DNA of 22,293 bases from JBGTNQ01 sp038212375. Its GTDB lineage: Bacteria > Patescibacteriota > Minisyncoccia > Phycocordibacterales > Zambryskibacteraceae. Location: positions 1 to 22,293 of the forward strand of contig JBBQUO010000013.1 in assembly GCA_038212375.1 (NCBI GenBank). Direction: 5' to 3'. Positions within the stretch are counted from its first letter, which is position 1, and every line of letters starts with the position of its first letter. The notes below the pieces were generated by a model, which made no database searches, had not been told where the DNA came from, and saw only the letters and a list, made by a program, of their open reading frames with translations. The translations under genes and the position numbers were made by a program. This document shows, piece by piece, positions 5,013 to 12,590 of this stretch.

Positions 5013-7040
5013 CTACAATTGTAGCAAATCTGCGAATTCCGCTTCAGAAAGGATAGGGACACCGAGCTTCTGAGCTTCTATAAACTTTTCGCCTGGATTT
5101 TCCCCCACAACAACGTAACTTGTTTTCGATGAGACAGAACTTGAAACAGAGCCGCCGAGTAATTTAATTTTTGACTTTGCCTCATCACGGGACATTGTAG
5201 AAAGTGAACCTGTAAGCACAAAGATTTTATTAGAAAACTTGGAGCCAGCATTTCTTAGCTCACTACTTTCAATTTTGACGGCACTTAACAAATCGTCGAC
5301 AATTTTTCTGTTATGAGAATCGCTAAACCATTCTACGACTGACTTTGCAATGATGGGACCTACACCTTTCATCTGACTCAACGTTTCTTCAGAGACTTCT
5401 CTAAGTTTTTTAATCGTACCAAATGTTTTTGCAAGATCTTCAGCAGTCTCTTCACCGACTTGTGGAATAGAAAGACCGACTATAAAACGATCGAGTCCTA
5501 CAGTCCGAGATTTCTCAATTGCAGCCAGCATATTATCTACAGATTTTTCTGCGAAGCGTGGAAGCGTCAACAAATCTCCTTTTTTTAGAGTAAAAATATC
5601 TGCAAATGTCGCAATGAGCCCTTTGTCAAGAAGAAGATCGAGATTTTTTGGACCAAGATGTTCAATGTCAAAAGCATGCTTACTCGTAAAGTGATAAAAC
5701 CTTCTGCGATCTTTTGCTGGGCACCGGTCGTTATTGCAATACAGTGCAGCACTTTGCTCAGTTCCTTTTGAACCAATTGTTTTTTTTGAAAGAAGACTTT
5801 CACACTCAGGACACATCTTTGGCATGTGAAAAACTTTTTCTTTTCCTGTTCGAAGCTTTGTAAGTACTTCAACAATATCGGGAATAACATCCCCTGCTTT
5901 TTGCAGAATGATGGTATCCCCAACGCGAACACCTAGACGAAAAATTTCATCCTCATTATGGAGTGTTGCCCTCGACACGATAGAACCGTATACGAGTACT
6001 GGCTTCAAGTGAGCAACGGGAGTAATGACACCTGTTCTGCCCACCTGAAGGGCAATATCTTCCACGACAGTAGTAACTTGTTCTGCAGGAAATTTGAACG
6101 CAATACCCCACCTTGGAGCTTTGCCGGTATATCCAAGCGCGTCCTGGAACGCTCGTTCGGTTACTTTCACTACAACTCCGTCGATTTGATAGTCTTCCTG
6201 CTCTTTTTTGTGCTGCCAAAGTTTCCAGTACTCAATGACATCATCGATAGTTTTACAAATCTTAAAGTGAGAATTTACTCGAAAACCTAATTCGCTTAAA
6301 AATTTTAATTCCTCATCTTGTTTCAGAGGGATATTACCTTCAAATGATGCGAGATCATATATAAATGACGAGAGTTTGCGTGCCGCAACAATACGTGGGT
6401 CTAACTGACGAATAGTACCCGCAGTTAGGTTCCTCGGATTCATATAAACTTCTTCCTCATTTTTAACTTGAGATTTATTTAAATTATCAAACTGAGACTT
6501 AGACATGTACGCCTCTCCTTCAACAACAATGTCTACATTTTTTGAGAGTCGAAGCGGGACAGATTCGATAGTCCTTACGTTTATAGTGACATCTTCACCG
6601 ATCTCACCATTACCACGCGTCGCTCCTGTAACAAGGATTCCATTTTGATATTCAAGAACAATCTTCAATCCATCTATTTTAAGTTCGCAGGTGTATGTTG
6701 GATTCTCAGTAATTCCTTGTTGCATCAAAAACCGCTTTACCCTGCCGTCGAAATCTCGCATATCATCTTCACTAAACGCATCATTGAAAGACCACTGAGG
6801 TACCTTGTGGCGAATTTTTTGAAATGAAGGCAGCGGCTCTCCCGCCACTCTTTGAGTTGGTGAATCTGGAGTAACGAGTTTAGGATATTGTTCTTCAAGG
6901 TCAAGAAGTTCTTTTTTTAGACTATCGAGTGCCTCTTCCGAGATGGAAGAGAAGTTCATGACATGGTAATTGTATCGATGCTCATCAATCACCTTGCGAA
7001 GCTTTTCTATTCGAGTAATCACTTCTTTTGGGGGTTTCAT
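5013..7040 (-). CDS. ligA: NAD-dependent DNA ligase
   Basis: 675 residues from ATG 7040; the frame is open to 7085 but the extra 15 residues (MTKVVSSCVF...) do not resemble LigA, whose Ia domain begins as here with a helix EVITRIEKLRKVIDEHRYNY. It seals nicks during replication and repair. Domains in order: Ia, adenylation with Lys121 in ELKIDG, OB fold, Zn finger with CPEC and CNNDRC (four Cys), helix-hairpin-helix repeats (IPQVGEETAEDLAKTFG, MKGVGPIIAKSVVEWF), and a C-terminal BRCT (about 600-675, with LTGSLSTMSRDEAK and SYVVVGENPG). The stretch VPQWSFNDAFSEDD replaces the usual MLSL.NAF and is a form I associate with Parcubacteria. It follows the pseudopilin genes after a 62-bp gap and precedes gatC. 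Confidence 0.97.
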   Translation of the reverse strand: MKPPKEVITRIEKLRKVIDEHRYNYHVMNFSSISEEALDSLKKELLDLEEQYPKLVTPDSPTQRVAGEPLPSFQKIRHKVPQWSFNDAFSEDDMRDFDGRVKRFLMQQGITENPTYTCELKIDGLKIVLEYQNGILVTGATRGNGEIGEDVTINVRTIESVPLRLSKNVDIVVEGEAYMSKSQFDNLNKSQVKNEEEVYMNPRNLTAGTIRQLDPRIVAARKLSSFIYDLASFEGNIPLKQDEELKFLSELGFRVNSHFKICKTIDDVIEYWKLWQHKKEQEDYQIDGVVVKVTERAFQDALGYTGKAPRWGIAFKFPAEQVTTVVEDIALQVGRTGVITPVAHLKPVLVYGSIVSRATLHNEDEIFRLGVRVGDTIILQKAGDVIPDIVEVLTKLRTGKEKVFHMPKMCPECESLLSKKTIGSKGTEQSAALYCNNDRCPAKDRRRFYHFTSKHAFDIEHLGPKNLDLLLDKGLIATFADIFTLKKGDLLTLPRFAEKSVDNMLAAIEKSRTVGLDRFIVGLSIPQVGEETAEDLAKTFGTIKKLREVSEETLSQMKGVGPIIAKSVVEWFSDSHNRKIVDDLLSAVKIESSELRNAGSKFSNKIFVLTGSLSTMSRDEAKSKIKLLGGSVSSSVSSKTSYVVVGENPGEKFIEAQKLGVPILSEAEFADLLQL

Positions 7041-7102
7041 TACCCTATCATACCTAAAAACACAAGATGAAACGACCTTGGTCACCTAAGGCTTCGAACG
7101 AA

Positions 7103-7639
7103 CTAGTATTTGATACGGATCGCACGTTCAATTCTATTTGGCGAACTCGCACAGGTATTGTACCCCTTTGATTCGATAATTGTTTTCATTGAAGCACCCC
7201 GATTATCTTTTACTACACTCACAAATGCGCAATAGGTATTCGGTAAAAATAATAGCTTGAACGTCGATGTACCAATAGTACCCTCAGCGTTATTTACATG
7301 AAAAGGTATCACTACGATGTTTGCAACATTCGCTGCATCTGCATTACAAGTGATAGATTGAACGGTGGAGGTGGCGAACGCGCTTGTCCCGGGATTTGTT
7401 GGATTTTTTATATCCCAATATACCGCACACTCATCTCCACTATCAGCTGCATAAAACGCCTCTTGTGAATCACGTCCAGCAGAAGAAATTGCCACTTCTT
7501 TGAGTGCAAATTCAATGATTGCATAACTCACCAAGAGAAGTGCTCCTGTTACCGCAATTGCAACATAGAGCGCAATACCTTTTTGGAGCGGACGATTAGC
7601 TTTTTGCAAGCTACCTGTATGGATTGAAAATTTCATCAT
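7103..7639 (-). CDS. PilX-like minor pilus-assembly protein
   Basis: 178 residues. After a short polar leader comes a single hydrophobic helix (LQKGIALYVAIAVTGALLL, about 18-42), then EFALKEVAISSAGRDSQEAFYAADSGDECAVYW-type sequence, which is the conserved N-terminal part of PilX-like minor pilus components (S..A.YAAE.G.E). The helix lacks the Glu5 of classic pilins and the cleavage site is not the usual GFTLIE, as in PilX relatives. Four Cys in the C-terminal part may form disulfides. The start overlaps the stop of the upstream pseudopilin by 4 bases (ATGA at 7639-7636). Likely part of the minor-pilin priming complex. It is the last of the pseudopilin group before ligA. Confidence 0.8.
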   Translation of the reverse strand: MMKFSIHTGSLQKANRPLQKGIALYVAIAVTGALLLVSYAIIEFALKEVAISSAGRDSQEAFYAADSGDECAVYWDIKNPTNPGTSAFATSTVQSITCNADAANVANIVVIPFHVNNAEGTIGTSTFKLLFLPNTYCAFVSVVKDNRGASMKTIIESKGYNTCASSPNRIERAIRIKY

Positions 7640-8235
7640 GATTGCCAGTTAAATATTGATTCATGCACAACAAAATTTCGTGAATACGAACCTTGAAGCC
7701 AGCTTACCGTCACAGCAATCGAAGCTTCATCATTACTTATTACCGTTATTTGAATTTCTCGTTTGAAGTTAGTCGAAGTCCACCCACCTCCTGTTTGAGT
7801 GCTATACATTCCATATGTTGCATCTGAACTCGCGGTATCTTGGGTTATTGCCGGGCAACTCCCCGTCCCAGTTGGACAAGAAAACAGCTTTGTTGTTGCA
7901 AGCATGTCCACTGCACATGTTTTACCAGGAGTACCGATAACATTTGAATAGCAAGGATCAGACGGTGTACTCGGATCTGCAATACCGAGAAGCCAAGATT
8001 GAGAAAGGAGTGCATTCGTATCTCGCGTATTGCGGATATATTCAACAGCTTCTTGTGCCATATAAAACGCGATGACTTGATTTTTTGATTCGGCAGAACT
8101 TGATAGACCGCTTTGGGCTGCAGTAAAGGTCGCAGTAATTGCAAATATCAAAATAGTAATTGCAATAAGTACTTCGAGGAGAGTGAATCCTTTTTGTGAC
8201 TTCTGTATTTTTTTTAGAACTTGTGAGTATCTCAT
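7636..8235 (-). CDS. PilV-type pseudopilin
   Basis: 199 residues from ATG 8235 (MRYSQVLKKIQKSQKGFTLLEVLIAI); the frame is open to 8265 but that start would lie inside the upstream gene. A class III prepilin leader is cut at Gly16/Phe17, with Glu at +5 and a hydrophobic helix to about residue 37. The following AQSGLSSSAESKNQVIAFYMAQEAVEYIRNTRD is the pattern of PilV/PulI-type minor pilins (A..LAQEA.E..RN.RD). The C-terminal domain is Cys- and Ser/Thr-rich with no recognised fold. It starts 7 bases after the stop of the large pseudopilin gene and overlaps the next gene by 4 bases, so all are in one operon. Expected substrate of PilD. Confidence 0.88.
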   Translation of the reverse strand: MRYSQVLKKIQKSQKGFTLLEVLIAITILIFAITATFTAAQSGLSSSAESKNQVIAFYMAQEAVEYIRNTRDTNALLSQSWLLGIADPSTPSDPCYSNVIGTPGKTCAVDMLATTKLFSCPTGTGSCPAITQDTASSDATYGMYSTQTGGGWTSTNFKREIQITVISNDEASIAVTVSWLQGSYSRNFVVHESIFNWQS

Positions 8236-8242
8236 ATGATTA

Positions 8243-9772
8243 TTATGGAAGTGCATCGATCTCATTAGAACTTAATGCGCGACTATAGAACCTAACATCA
8301 TCGAGTGATCCATTAAAGTAATCTGCTGCAGGAGCAAGTCCAGGCCAAAACTCTCCGTATCCCGCACCAAGATAATAGTAGTAGGTGGAACTGTAACTTG
8401 TTTGGGATTGTGCCTGTGATCCTATCTGTACACCATCAATATATAGAGTTTCCTGTCCATTCGAGTATGTATCGGTTAACTTATGCCAGTTTCCATCATT
8501 ATAAGAAAAACTTGTAACAATTTGATTACTTGGATTATTATGCCAAAACATACTCGCGCGCACTTTTCCAGTATTATCTATGTATATTGCAGGTACGTAT
8601 CCAGATGCAAGTCCAACAGTAGCAGTATTTGTTTGACCCAGAATAATACCACCCACACTTGAGGTTTTAAACCAGGTTGAAAATGTAAGGTCGTATGTTG
8701 AAGTATTTCCTGTCGTAGGGTAGCCACTAAAAATTGGACCTGGAATTGGTATATAGGTATTACTTCCATTGAAATTAAGAGCACTTCCTCTATGACCGGA
8801 AGAATTCCAAGACTGAGCACCCTGCACTGTTCCGGTGTATCCACCACCCGTCGAATCAGCAACAGTGCTACCGCTACCTTCGTCAAAGAGCCAACAAGTA
8901 ATTAAACCGACATCTGAACATGGGGGAGGATTTTGCGATGTAATGGAGTAATAACAAGACTTAGCTGTACCAATGATTGGATCGCCAAATACTGCGTTTG
9001 TGCAGGCGATACTTCCATTTACATTTGACTGGTAGGAATAAGAACCACTTGCCCCGTACCGTACCGTACCTATCCCAGAAAATGAACATACCCCTCCCTC
9101 ATCAGCACAATAGATATACACAGGATTGCTCGACACCACTACGGTGACCGGTGCGACATCGAGAGATCGTTGTGAAATAGTAGTTTGTAGCGCAAAACTT
9201 GATTGTGATGAAAGTTTGGTCCCTGCATACCCCCTTACAAACATCGTAACTCGAGGCTGTGCATTGTCAGCTGGTAAAGATGTTTGAGGGGCAGAATTGA
9301 ATACATAAAACTTGAGATCTTGAATATTTACCTCTGGAGCAGTAACACTAATGAATGTGAGTCCACCATCGGTAGATTTTTTAATTTGATGAAGCGCACT
9401 ATCAAGTTTGTATACCGTTGCAACCCCATCACTTGTCACAAAACTAATCGCACTTTGCGGAGCGAGACCAACACCCGTACAATTTTGAGTAGTCGGCACA
9501 GGAGGGAGTGGTGGTACGTCAGTCGACTGCGTACAGTAAAAATTTGTTCCAAACTTTAATTCACGACTCATAATTTCTACCGTAAAGTTAAGGTTGGTCA
9601 TCACTGAGTTGAGTGACTTCGATTTATCTCCTGCCCCAAGAATACTGAGCACAGATCCAAGTGCAAATGTCATAAATACTACAAAAATAGAAATGGAAAC
9701 AAGAATTTCTACAAGAGTAAAACCCTTTGTATAATTACCCACTCTATTCCAGTTTTTTTGACTCTTAATCAT
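8243..9772 (-). CDS. Large PilW-type pseudopilin with two carbohydrate-binding-like modules
   Basis: 509 residues, about twice the size of an ordinary minor pilin. Residues 1-17 are a class III leader ending in KG, then FTLVEILVSISIFVVFM with Glu22 at +5. A pilin-type region follows to about 210. Residues 214-280 form a Cys-rich module YCADEGGVCSFSG...VRYG...CTNAVFGDPIIGTAKSC that I recognise from the ends of secreted polysaccharide-active proteins. Residues 290-507 form a LamG/concanavalin A-like jelly roll: CWLFDEGSGSTVADSTG, ALNFNGSNTYI, TFSTWFKT, WHKLTDTYSNGQ, LYIDGVQIG and NGSLDDVRFYSRALSSNEI. The modules would sit at the pilus tip or surface and bind glycans; the ligand is unknown. It lies 5 bp after the FimT-type gene and 7 bp before the PilV-type gene. 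Confidence 0.9.
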   Translation of the reverse strand: MIKSQKNWNRVGNYTKGFTLVEILVSISIFVVFMTFALGSVLSILGAGDKSKSLNSVMTNLNFTVEIMSRELKFGTNFYCTQSTDVPPLPPVPTTQNCTGVGLAPQSAISFVTSDGVATVYKLDSALHQIKKSTDGGLTFISVTAPEVNIQDLKFYVFNSAPQTSLPADNAQPRVTMFVRGYAGTKLSSQSSFALQTTISQRSLDVAPVTVVVSSNPVYIYCADEGGVCSFSGIGTVRYGASGSYSYQSNVNGSIACTNAVFGDPIIGTAKSCYYSITSQNPPPCSDVGLITCWLFDEGSGSTVADSTGGGYTGTVQGAQSWNSSGHRGSALNFNGSNTYIPIPGPIFSGYPTTGNTSTYDLTFSTWFKTSSVGGIILGQTNTATVGLASGYVPAIYIDNTGKVRASMFWHNNPSNQIVTSFSYNDGNWHKLTDTYSNGQETLYIDGVQIGSQAQSQTSYSSTYYYYLGAGYGEFWPGLAPAADYFNGSLDDVRFYSRALSSNEIDALP

Positions 9773-9777
9773 TATAA

Positions 9778-10413
9778 TTACTGTACAGAAATTTGTCCTG
9801 TTTTATACAAGTAAACAGTTTTCTTGTGACCTTTTGGTGATGTAATCTCAATACTTGCAGCCAGAGAGTCAGGTGACGAGGTAAAGTCTATAAAAGTACC
9901 GTCAAAAGATGTTGCAGCAATACTAGCACTTGGATTAGGTCTGATGTACGAGACTTCAATTTTTGGCACTGAAAGACAGGAACCAGCTAAGTTTATCAAA
10001 CACATTTTTGTAATAATGTTTCCTCGAGGCAACCTATTAATAACGTTGCACTTTGTATTTCCTGAAATTACGAAGCAGTGGCCAGGCGGGTCATAAAAAC
10101 CATTCACAAGTGTCGTCCCTCCAAACGAAGCGTACGTCGCATTACTTCCTGTATCTGTAAGATCGAAATTTAGTCCATACGCGGCATTAAAAGATGTCTG
10201 TTCAAGTTGTTTTACGGAAACACCGTAAGTTTGAGCTCGTCTTGCATCAAGACTTATCCCGTTTGCAACATTACTGAGCGATATAGTATCACTGAGATCT
10301 CCCTGATTAAAGACCACAACCGCAGTGATAAGACCCATAATTGCCAAAGAAACCATAAGTTCTATGAGAGTAAAGCCTGCATTATAAAAAGATTGATGAT
10401 TGTTCTTATGCAT
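9778..10413 (-). CDS. FimT/GspH-type pseudopilin
   Basis: 211 residues from ATG 10413 (MHKNNHQSFYNAGFTLIELMVSLAI). The frame extends to 10449, but the chosen ATG leaves a normal-length leader cut at Gly13/Phe14 with Glu18 at +5. The helix is followed by LSDTISLSNVANGISLDARRAQTYGVSV, the conserved A..L...L..AR..A pattern of GspH/FimT. The C-terminal half contains Cys pairs and a YIRPNPSASI...FTSSPDS segment typical of these minor pilins. The start overlaps the pilD stop by 8 bases (ATGCATAA), so translation is coupled to the peptidase that processes it. Role: minor pilin in assembly initiation or DNA/surface contact. Confidence 0.88.
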   Translation of the reverse strand: MHKNNHQSFYNAGFTLIELMVSLAIMGLITAVVVFNQGDLSDTISLSNVANGISLDARRAQTYGVSVKQLEQTSFNAAYGLNFDLTDTGSNATYASFGGTTLVNGFYDPPGHCFVISGNTKCNVINRLPRGNIITKMCLINLAGSCLSVPKIEVSYIRPNPSASIAATSFDGTFIDFTSSPDSLAASIEITSPKGHKKTVYLYKTGQISVQ

Positions 10414-11263
10414 TAAAAAGAAATGTAATGTGGAATACGTCACTTGCACATGCGAATGCGAGAAAAGTTCCTACAATAAGAAAGGGGGCAAATGGTATTT
10501 CACTCTTCATTGTAAGGTGCTTTGTACCCAAATGAAAGTATTTTGTACCCATGCGCTGATATAGGTATTGAGTGGAGAGTGAGATAATCGCATACATTGC
10601 ACCAATCCAAAAAGCGTATGCGATTGCAGAAAGACCTTGTGCGATACCAAGATACATTCCGATGCCAATAGCAAGTTTCACATCGCCAAACCCCATCCAC
10701 CTACCTCCAGATACCATATATAAGAAAAGAAAGAATGAAAACAGCATCAGCGCAGCCTTAAGATGATTGTAGAGAATTACAATGTCATGCGAAATATAGA
10801 CACTCAAAAGTGTAACTGCAAGACTCGAAAGAAAAAAGAGAATCGAAAAAAGCTCGGGGATAATTTTGTGCCTTAGATCGTAGACGAAAATAACAAGAAG
10901 AGAGGACCAAAGAGTGAAGGAGAGTGCTATTGAACCAAGAATCAGAGGTACTGAATCATACAGGGATGAAGCCGAGATCCAGAGACGGTAACACAAGAAA
11001 GTATAGAGTAGACCATTTGCAAGTTCGACAAGTGGGTACTGAATAGAAATTACAGACTTGCACGAAGAACATCTTCCTCGCAGAAAAACAAAAGAAATAA
11101 TGGGTATCAGCTCATACCAATGCAGTGTAGTGCCACACGTAAAACAGCCTGACCTTCCGTCTATTCCCCTACCTGTATTAAATCGCAAGATAACTACATT
11201 GAGAAAACTTCCAATCATCGTTCCAAATATACACACGAAGACGAGAAGAAATGAGGTATTCAT
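10406..11263 (-). CDS. pilD: Type IV prepilin peptidase
   Basis: 285 residues from ATG 11263 (MNTSFLLVFVCIFGTMIGSFLNVVILR); the upstream ATG at 11290 lies inside the terminator hairpin and is rejected. An integral-membrane aspartic protease that cuts prepilin leaders before Phe and usually methylates the new N-terminus. Seen: the GSFLNVVI.R motif in helix 1, a cytoplasmic loop with two Cys pairs (Cys40/43, Cys65/68) around WYELIPIISFVFLRG, and the catalytic Asp pair Asp129 (VYDLRHKIIP) and Asp194 (GFGDVKLAIGIG). About eight hydrophobic segments. It begins a cistron group with four pseudopilin-like genes and is separated from the two pilin genes by a 25-bp-stem terminator. Confidence 0.96.
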   Translation of the reverse strand: MNTSFLLVFVCIFGTMIGSFLNVVILRFNTGRGIDGRSGCFTCGTTLHWYELIPIISFVFLRGRCSSCKSVISIQYPLVELANGLLYTFLCYRLWISASSLYDSVPLILGSIALSFTLWSSLLVIFVYDLRHKIIPELFSILFFLSSLAVTLLSVYISHDIVILYNHLKAALMLFSFFLFLYMVSGGRWMGFGDVKLAIGIGMYLGIAQGLSAIAYAFWIGAMYAIISLSTQYLYQRMGTKYFHLGTKHLTMKSEIPFAPFLIVGTFLAFACASDVFHITFLFNA

Positions 11264-11282
11264 ATATATTAGTATACAGCTA

Positions 11283-11335
11283 ATACACACAAAAATCTGC
11301 GGATACTCTAAGTATCCGCAGATTTTTGTGTGTAT
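11283..11335 (-). terminator. Strong terminator between the pilin genes and pilD
   Basis: A 25-bp perfect stem (11283-11307 with 11311-11335) with a 3-base loop. The GC-rich centre CTGCGGATACT/AGTATCCGCAG is flanked by AAAAA and TTTTT. It lies 50 bp after the stop of the second pilin gene and only 19 bp before the pilD start, leaving almost no room for a separate pilD promoter in between. Confidence 0.85.
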
Positions 11336-11385
11336 CCCCTCAATCTTTATTTTTGTTTTATCTCACACTGATTGAGTATTGATAC

Positions 11386-11859
11386 TTACTGGCAACTTGC
11401 AACGTTCGATGTGAGCGTGGCCACTTTACCCGAGGTAGACACGCCTGTTGAGTCAACACACCAAGATACTGCTGGAGTAGACTTGAGAGGCACGGAAAGT
11501 GCCCAGGAAGAAGCAGCAACACCTGCACTAACTACACCATCATCGGCATAACAAGTCGCGGATGCACCAGATTGAGTTTGAGCATGTGCAATTGCCGCAG
11601 CTACAACTGAATCAAGGAATATTGAACCTGCAGTATTACATGCTGAAGCATCTACCCCATAGTTTTGATTATTTGAATCATAGACAATCGCAGTTTGAGA
11701 ACGAACATTTGCTAAATCACTTTTAATAGCTGCGTCAGCTCCCTTCTGTCTTGCAGTGTTAAGACTTGCGAGTACAACTGATGAGAGGATACCGATGATC
11801 GCGATAACCACCAAAAGTTCGATAAGGGTGAAACCGCGTGCATTCTGTGTATTTGTCAT
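11386..11859 (-). CDS. Type IV major-type pilin, copy 1
   Basis: 157 residues from ATG 11859 (MTNTQNARGFTLIELLVVIA). The longer start at 11898 adds 13 hydrophobic residues not typical of a leader. Cleavage expected at Gly9/Phe10, Glu14 at +5. The N-terminal helix GFTLIELLVVIAIIGILSSV and ASLNTARQKGADAAIKSDL is followed by a small globular domain with Cys pairs and the SWCVDSTG loop near the end that is common in CPR pilins. Its own transcript is likely: an upstream terminator (11933-11960), TATACT-like boxes on the minus strand at 11878-11883 and 11887-11892 without clear -35, and a strong terminator downstream. Its first 41 codons are almost identical to copy 2. Confidence 0.92.
   Translation of the reverse strand: MTNTQNARGFTLIELLVVIAIIGILSSVVLASLNTARQKGADAAIKSDLANVRSQTAIVYDSNNQNYGVDASACNTAGSIFLDSVVAAAIAHAQTQSGASATCYADDGVVSAGVAASSWALSVPLKSTPAVSWCVDSTGVSTSGKVATLTSNVASCQ
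11729..11844 (-). repeat. 116-bp direct repeat, pilin copy 1
   Basis: Matches 12296-12411 with a single mismatch (CAG versus CTG codon, Gln versus Leu). It covers the pilin cleavage site and N-terminal helix; outside it the two genes are clearly diverged. Confidence 0.92.
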
Positions 11860-11932
11860 GAAAATATATAAGAAATAAGTATATGCAGTATATCTCAAAA
11901 TGGTTTCTACATTACATCTTTATCCCCAAACG

Positions 11933-11960
11933 AAAAAACCGCCCACATGAGCGGTTTTTT
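11933..11960 (-). terminator. Terminator after pilin copy 2
   Basis: Stem AAAAAACCGC (11933-11942) with GCGGTTTTTT (11951-11960), 8-base loop, T-run on either strand. It lies 20 bp after the stop of the pilin at 11980-12426. Confidence 0.8.
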
Positions 11961-11979
11961 ATAAAAACAATTCTTAAGA

Positions 11980-12426
11980 TTAGTTACACTTATCAACACC
12001 AGCAGCGAGCGCGGCGTTAATGAGCAATGATGCACCAGTACTATCCACACACCAGAATGTTGCTGCATTAGACTTCAGTGGTGCGTACATTGCCCAGTTG
12101 TTATTGTCGTTGCGGCAACTAGGTGCTGCACTTGCGTTAGTAATAGCTGCAGCTGCATTCAAGACAACAGGATCAGCAAAGAGGGTGTTCGCTGTACCGC
12201 AAAGGTTATTTTGACCTACAGTTCCATACGCTGAGCTATTGTTATCGTAATACAAAGATGCTTGGGCACGCATGTTAGCAAGGTTACTTTTTACTGCTGC
12301 GTCAGCTCCCTTCAGTCTTGCAGTGTTAAGACTTGCGAGTACAACTGATGAGAGGATACCGATGATCGCGATAACCACCAAAAGTTCGATAAGGGTGAAA
12401 CCGCGTGCATTATTAAATCTTTTCAT
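11980..12426 (-). CDS. Type IV major-type pilin, copy 2
   Basis: 148 residues, MKRFNNARGFTLIELLVVIA, cleavage expected at Gly9/Phe10 with Glu14 at +5. The mature protein of about 139 residues has the long N-terminal helix (to about 60), then a small domain with CG...SCRNDNNNWAMYAPLKS and FWCVDSTGAS and a terminal Cys, so a disulfide closing the C-terminal loop is likely. It is the first pilin after pilC, with the best promoter of the pil region (12507-12533) and its own terminator, which suits a strongly expressed major subunit. Copy 1, 120 bp further on, shares the N-terminus and the WCVDSTG loop but differs elsewhere. Confidence 0.93.
   Translation of the reverse strand: MKRFNNARGFTLIELLVVIAIIGILSSVVLASLNTARLKGADAAVKSNLANMRAQASLYYDNNSSAYGTVGQNNLCGTANTLFADPVVLNAAAAITNASAAPSCRNDNNNWAMYAPLKSNAATFWCVDSTGASLLINAALAAGVDKCN
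12296..12411 (-). repeat. 116-bp direct repeat, pilin copy 2
   Basis: Partner of 11729-11844, offset 567 bp, 115 of 116 bases identical, including synonymous positions. Confidence 0.92.
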
Positions 12427-12506
12427 TTTTTTTTATTACGTTTTTTATAATTCTTATAATACCCTTGGTCCCGAGAGACTACCGTTTTTTCAAACGTGTA
12501 CTTATT

Positions 12507-12533
12507 ATTATAGTCCAAAAAAGTTTGTTGCAA
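12507..12533 (-). promoter_or_regulatory. Promoter of pilin copy 2
   Basis: Minus strand: perfect -10 TATAAT (12512-12507) and -35-like TTGCAA (12533-12528) with a short 15-bp spacer. It gives a leader of about 75 nt before the ATG at 12426. A second AT-rich TATTATAAG box lies nearer the gene. The position just downstream of pilC fits a separate, strong pilin promoter. Confidence 0.5.
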
Positions 12534-12590
12534 CAGGGCCTGTGGATTACCTCTGTGCAGAAGCCCTTTGATAGAAAGGTCTTGCTTTGA

